NCBI GenBank assembly: GCA_037367405.1
Contig: JAZKJV010005752.1
Location: 55,163-119,162, forward strand
Direction of reading: 5' to 3'
DNA length: 64,000 nt
Origin: Ottelia alismoides
Taxonomy: Eukaryota > Streptophyta > Magnoliopsida > Alismatales > Hydrocharitaceae
In this document: piece by piece, positions 59,119-64,000 of the stretch
Layout: every line of letters starts with the position of its first letter
Position numbering within the stretch: position 1 is the stretch's first letter
The notes under the pieces: model-generated
Seen by the model: the letters and a program-made list of their open reading frames with translations, nothing else
What the model was told of the DNA's origin: nothing
Database searches by the model: none
Made by a program: the position numbers and the translations under genes

Positions 59119-59768
59119 AGGCACCCAAACTTCCCTTTTTAATTTTGATCTCATTTCATTCCCATAACCCCAATAGGAACTACTTTAAGTCAAGTTTCCT
59201 GGTGACAGCTCGAACTTCTCAAGCCTTATCGACGTGGAAAAGGGCAAGATTTGGAGGTCCATCGTCGACATAAGCTTACTTCATCTAAGGCTTCTTCTCC
59301 TTAGCTTCGATCACGTAGAACTACTACTTTTTTATTTTAATCAATGCATTTCCTTCTTGAATCTTAGTGTAGCATTTACTTTCATCAATTAAGTACTAGG
59401 TCAGGTTAAGTTCTCAATTGTCCGATCGATGGAGCGTTGTCTCCAACTCAACATCACCGTGAATCCTTTATTGTTTCGACTCACATCCATTTCATCTTTA
59501 GACCCTATCGTAGTGTCCATCTTTCAACCAACTTTACCCCTTGATTTTGCAAGAATCAAGGTCTGTCAAAGCTCATTCTCAACCTCCGATCAGAGCTCCA
59601 TCGCCCCGCTTCATTCCCCTGTTATTCCAGCTTTAGAGTTGGTTGAGGTGCTTTGCCTTGGTCCAAGGAAAATTTTTTGTGTAGGCGCCAATCTCTAGAA
59701 GGACACCCGGAGCGTGGAATGGATGCGAGACATCTGCTCCAGGTCAATGAGAACAAAGAGACCCCTAG

Positions 59769-62700
59769 TGACAATCCTTCTATCACCCTATTTAATTTAG
59801 TCAAATTATTGTACTCATTCAATCGGGGATCATTCAAAATAACCACACGAACATATATCATGAATCAAGGTGTGTGTTTTGTGTTTATTTAACTTAGACA
59901 AGTCCTAGGGTCGAGTCAAGGAAGCAAAATGAACACCTTATCGTTCAATTCGTCAAACTTAATGTGTGGTTTTCAGGAGAAATATTTTTTTTATATTTTA
60001 TATGCAATATAGAATGCAGGATGCAATTTCAAGGTCAAATTGGCCTAAGTTCACAAATACCAATTAATATCTAATTGAATCCAAATTTCCAAAGGTTAAT
60101 TTTTCCTAAGATGCTTATACAATGATGCTCATGAGATGCATTTTTTATATTTTTAGGACATAAATTTTCATACATGAAAAGTCAACAATCTTTTTGGATT
60201 TTTATGCAATTTTCTCATAAGCAACACCCAGAAATTAAGATACTTTAACAGAAGCTTAAATATGATGAAACTTGATTATAATATTTTTTATAATTTCCTG
60301 ACAATATATGATTTTTTTGTGAAATTTTAACTAGAATATAGTGAATTTGAATAATTAATTCTTAATAAATCCATAATGAAAATTCATGCTAAATCAAAAT
60401 TATCTCAAATAGATATATCAGTATGCAATTTAGAAATATTGAGTTTACTTAAAAATATCATGTGTGGATCAAATTGAAAATCAAGTACGTATTTAAATCT
60501 ATGAGTTATTTAGAGCAAATTCCATCTCCATTTATCATGAAATTTGGAAGAAGTTAATGTACACGCAAACAACATTGTCTAATTTAAGAGAATTTTTTGA
60601 TCAAGTTATAATTGGATGCGAATTTCAAAACGAAAGTAAAATATAAGTCAAGATCAGTATTGCAATTTAATAAATCTTCCAATAATATAAAATTACAAAG
60701 TAAATTGATTACAAAAGATAATAATGTACTCAACATTATGGTATTTTTGTTTAATCCAAAGACGAAGATATTCTCCCAAATACATGGTCAAATTTATGTA
60801 TATGTTTGTAATATTGGAATTGAAGTTCAACCAAAAGAAGTTGTGCATAAGGTACTTCTTTAATCACCATTAAATGTTGGGTTTGTTCACAATTGTCCAA
60901 AAGAGGAAGAGCCATGCATGTGAGGTCTGTTTGCAGATGGGATTCACGTGTAGGGTGCTTGAGAGAGAAGAGGAAGAGTCTTCATCTTCTTGGGAGAATG
61001 GGTCCTTCTCCTCTTCTCTCATTGGTTGACGATGGTGATTGAAGTTGATAGAGGGCTGGAGGAGCGAGGCATGCGACAGCTACTACCTACACTTCGAGCG
61101 AGGCAAAGGAGAAGGGAAAGGTCATTGATCGTGTCTTTGATGGGAGTGGCTACGGAGTGAAGGTTGTTCCTTCTCTGTGGAGCATCTTACTTCTCCATGT
61201 GAAATGGACATGAGGTAGCGGAGAGATGTTTCTCGCATGACTACTATTGAACGAGGTCAGCTTGTTTATTCTTGTGCTTTTCTATGTGTAAGAAGTGTAT
61301 GTGGTGTGTGTGTAGTAAGTGGCAATGGCTGTTGAGTGTGTGTGAGAGCGAGAGAGGAAGGAAAGATGAGGAAGAAGAAGAAGAAGAAAGGAAGACAAGA
61401 AGAACTTGGGGGTGCAAAGATGGAGTGGAGAAGAAGAAGAAAATGAAGGAGAAACAGAAGAGAGAGAGAGAGGAGAAGAGGAGGAGAGAGAGGAGAGAGA
61501 AACATGGGCTCTCAAACACAAAAAAATCTCATATTGCAAACATGGATTCCCATGCATCTGTTTAGTAGTGTTAAATTTCTATTTAATTAATTCGGAAAAT
61601 TACTTCGAAAAATTAAATAAAAATCATAGTTAGATATGCAATATGTGAGTTGTTTGTGGAAGTGGAACTTATTTGGTGATTTAGTTAAAGGGTGATGATG
61701 AAATGAGAAGAGAGAGAAAATATTAAGAAAAAGGAAGAAGAAGAACAACGGATTAAGAAGAAGAAGGATGGAGAGGAGGAAGCGGGTAAGATAGATTACT
61801 TGAATGCAGTGGATGGAGGGGATGCATGGGATCAAAGCTTGTGACGAGCTTCGGGTCTTCGCTCAATATCGCGACTAGTGGCGGAGCTCGAGAAACACAT
61901 ATAGAGCTGCGATGGTAATGGATTTTCTCTCCGGATCATGCCCAGAGGGTGTGGAGGCTGTTGCTCGACCAAATCCAACCATAGTTGTCTCCTAAGGGAG
62001 TTGCGTGCTCTTTCTCTACCCTAACCAAATGGCGGATAGTGGGAAATGGAGGTGAGAGGGGAGTTTTGTTGGGCAGAGTTGCAGCTGCCACAGAGTGAAG
62101 AAGATGGTGGGGCGGTTAAGGGACGTGGGTAGTCATAGGATGACATGGATGGGCAGTTATTGGGAATGGGTAGTTGTGATAGAGAGGGAGAGATACAATT
62201 GGTTGTGGGCTTTTGCATGGAGAACATGTGAGAGAGATGAAGGGGAGTGTTGACCATATGGTCAACACTTGAAACAACATGAGTGGTTGGAATGAAGTGA
62301 GCGAAGGGTGGATGAATGAGGTGGATAATTGGAAGGGTTGGACCAATAGAAGTGACCAAGTAGCTAGTTGACCTTGACCAACAAATGAAAAGAAGAAGAA
62401 AATATAAAAGAAATACAAAAAAGCTCTAAATGACAAAATGATAAATATAAAAATTTTAGATCTCAATGAGATCTATATCTTTCATGAAGACAACAAACTC
62501 AAACACGAAATATATACATAAAAAAATAATTTTGAAGGTATTATAAAGTATTAAAACACAATTTTTAAAGATTTTATAATGTTTAATAAAGAAATATATA
62601 CAAAAGAAAAGAAATTAAATTACTAGACACGTATTTACACTTAAAACTGATTTTTTCTGGACTTTTAGTTATAAAGAATAAGTGAAATAAAAAAGGAGGA

Positions 62701-63420
62701 AAGAAATAATATTCATGTTGTATACAAAGTCACTTTACATTATTTTAATGATAAAATAATTTATTTGATTTTTGTATATATGCACTTTATTATAATATGC
62801 AATAAAGAAATTAATGGAAGAAAGAAAGAAATCAAAACGAATTAAAGGTGTACATAAAATATTTGGTGTCAAGTTAGTACATATATACAATATACAACTT
62901 GTCCCAAAACTGACATTTGCAAACGAGCTCTGATTTCAATGAAATGACTTTCATTGGATAGATAATTTTCTAACTTGATCTTTAATAGTGAGTTTGGTGA
63001 ATTTGGAGTTCATATAGAGCGGGAATTTGGTCGAGAAGTTGGACTTTATGGCTTTTTTGGATCAACACCTATAAGTATTTATTCAAGGTGAGAATTATTT
63101 TGTATTTTTTTATTTTTATATACTTTTTATATACAAGTTAGAAGAATAATTAAATCAAAATGAGTTAAAACTAGTTTATTAAAAATTAGGGAAAATGAGC
63201 TTTTACAGGTGAATATATACACATTTTTAGCTCCATATTTTTGTGGTTTTTATTTTGAACTATTTCATGGATTTATTTACAAAAACAAATATCCACTATT
63301 AGTCTTTTATTAAGTGTTGTATTTTTAATTAATTTATTGAACTTAAGTTCAATTATTTGATTATTGTTTAGGGATTCAAGGTAAGATTAATATATTGATG
63401 ATGAATCACATATTCATCGC
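59769..63420 (-). repeat. Z 3' LTR (family 2)
   Basis: On the minus strand it starts CGATGAATATGTGATTCATC at 63420 (first base changed from T) and ends near 59769 in TGTCA. The left end aligns with the start of S (TGATAAGTCTGAG... against TGACAATCCTTC..., then CCCT(C/A)TTTAATTT). It interrupts the Y LTR. Its GC-richer part holds a GA-rich tract (61340-61500) and a 24-bp palindrome (62246-62269). The small open frames, including the Lys/Glu- or Ser/Leu-rich ones over the GA tract, are low-complexity. Confidence 0.8.
61340..61502 (+). repeat. GA-rich low-complexity tract in the Z LTR
   Basis: A purine-rich run (GAGAGAGAGGAGAAGAGG-like) with few pyrimidines, probably a microsatellite expansion. 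Confidence 0.75.
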
Positions 63421-63438
63421 CCTCATATACTTAAACTT
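63421..63438 (-). other. Z polypurine tract, decayed
   Basis: On the minus strand GTTTAAGTATATGAGGG precedes the LTR start. E2 has GTTTAAGTATAGGGGGA, so the G run is interrupted. Confidence 0.7.
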
Positions 63439-64000
63439 TGCCAGTCCTCGAGAAAAAAAAAAGAATGAATAAGTTGGATTAATCCCTGATTGTGCATGTG
63501 AAATACAAACTTGATTAATGAACTCTCGGTTTTAGTGATCCTAAAATTCTAAATTGAACCAAGCTCTAGTTAAAAGGTATCCAACTTCCCTAATCATGAG
63601 ACTTTCTCTATAAACATATATAATATTGATATGACATTAAGTGTGGACTGCAGTTGCAAGAGTAGAGTCAAAGAGTCACCAAAAGTTCTAGTCCAAAGAC
63701 TCTCCTAAGAATCCAATCCTCAACCCTGGGGAATAAATCATTTCTTGCATCCAATTCACTATCTCTTTAATGGTCAGTCTTAAAAGTAAACATGGAGGGC
63801 TAGTTGATGGAGGGCATATGATGTCATCTTTCTTCTCTCCCTCTCCATTTGAACAAGATATTCTCGAGTGCCTTATTACACAACACATGCATATTTTTGG
63901 TATTGATCAATGTGTTAGTCAAGAGATCACTGAGTCATCTGCACTTGGTTTTCCTGGGAATGCACTGGGGTGTGTCTCTTTTGACCAGCATCTAGACTTA
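63439..64000 (-). other. Z internal region, 3' end
   Basis: It is similar to 4550-5050 of E1 (CAAGCTCTAG..., AAAGACTC...CTAAGAATCC, TAGTTGATGG). It continues past the right edge. No gene is seen. Confidence 0.65.

Larger units (their letters stand above)
57709..59768 (+). repeat. Y 3' LTR, left piece
   Basis: It starts TGATGCATCTCC (one change from X) and aligns with family-1 LTRs. It carries an 18-bp palindrome at 58824-58841 and the G-box palindrome at 58851-58872. A clear TATA box (TATAAATA, 59111-59118) follows 240 bases later. It is interrupted near 59768 by Z. An open frame at 59429-59698 resembles part of the E1 LTR frame but has no known domain. Confidence 0.85.

Noticed and set aside
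61244..61565. Charged or Ser/Leu-rich frames over 61244-61565
   Set aside because: They are translations of a GA-rich microsatellite on both strands.
63421..63425. CCCTC next to the Z LTR as a target duplication
   Set aside because: It belongs to the Z polypurine tract and internal region, which continue to the right, so it is not outside the element.

Overview
This is a transposon-only stretch of a plant nuclear genome, probably pericentromeric or otherwise gene-poor and from a species with a large genome. The evidence is AT-rich sequence with no cellular gene, very long LTRs (about 3.1-3.8 kb) that start TGATGAATC, primer-binding sites complementary to the 3' end of plant tRNA-Asp, Athila-like Ty3/gypsy proteins, and an inserted CACTA (En/Spm) DNA transposon. 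The species cannot be told from the sequence.

The layout is nested insertion. I use these names. Y is the outermost + strand Athila-like element; only its 3' part is visible (52097-54034, 57223-57708, 3' LTR from 57709). X is a + strand element inserted at the 3' end of Y's pol; visible are 41405-41618 and its 3' LTR 41619-52096. E3 is a - strand element (32173-41404) abutting the X internal remnant. H is a + strand LTR in three pieces (1-705, 19490-20347, 31048-32172) lying in E3. H contains E1 (706-19489, - strand, with gag-pol) and E2 (20348-31047, + strand, without RT/IN); each is flanked by the 5-bp duplication CCCTC. A CACTA element (41812-48937, duplication GGT) sits in the X LTR. A solo LTR S (54035-57222, - strand) sits in Y. 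The 3' LTR of a further - strand element Z (59769-63420) interrupts the Y LTR and runs off the right edge. Two LTR families are present: family 1 (E1, E3, X, Y) and family 2 (H, E2, S, Z).

Genes: E1 carries recognisable gag, aspartic protease, RT, RNase H and integrase, all broken by stops and frameshifts. E2 and E3 have leader, protease relics and 3' regions but no RT or integrase, so they look like non-autonomous partners; E3 also contains a piece of hAT transposase. The CACTA element carries a dead tnpD-type transposase and an apparently intact eight-exon tnpA-type gene (473 codons predicted).

The most unusual structure is an array of short hairpins between integrase and the 3' LTR in E1, E2, E3 and Y. 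The downstream arm of each hairpin reproduces the element's own polypurine tract (core AAGTATAGGGGG). In E1 this array lies inside an open extension of the integrase frame.
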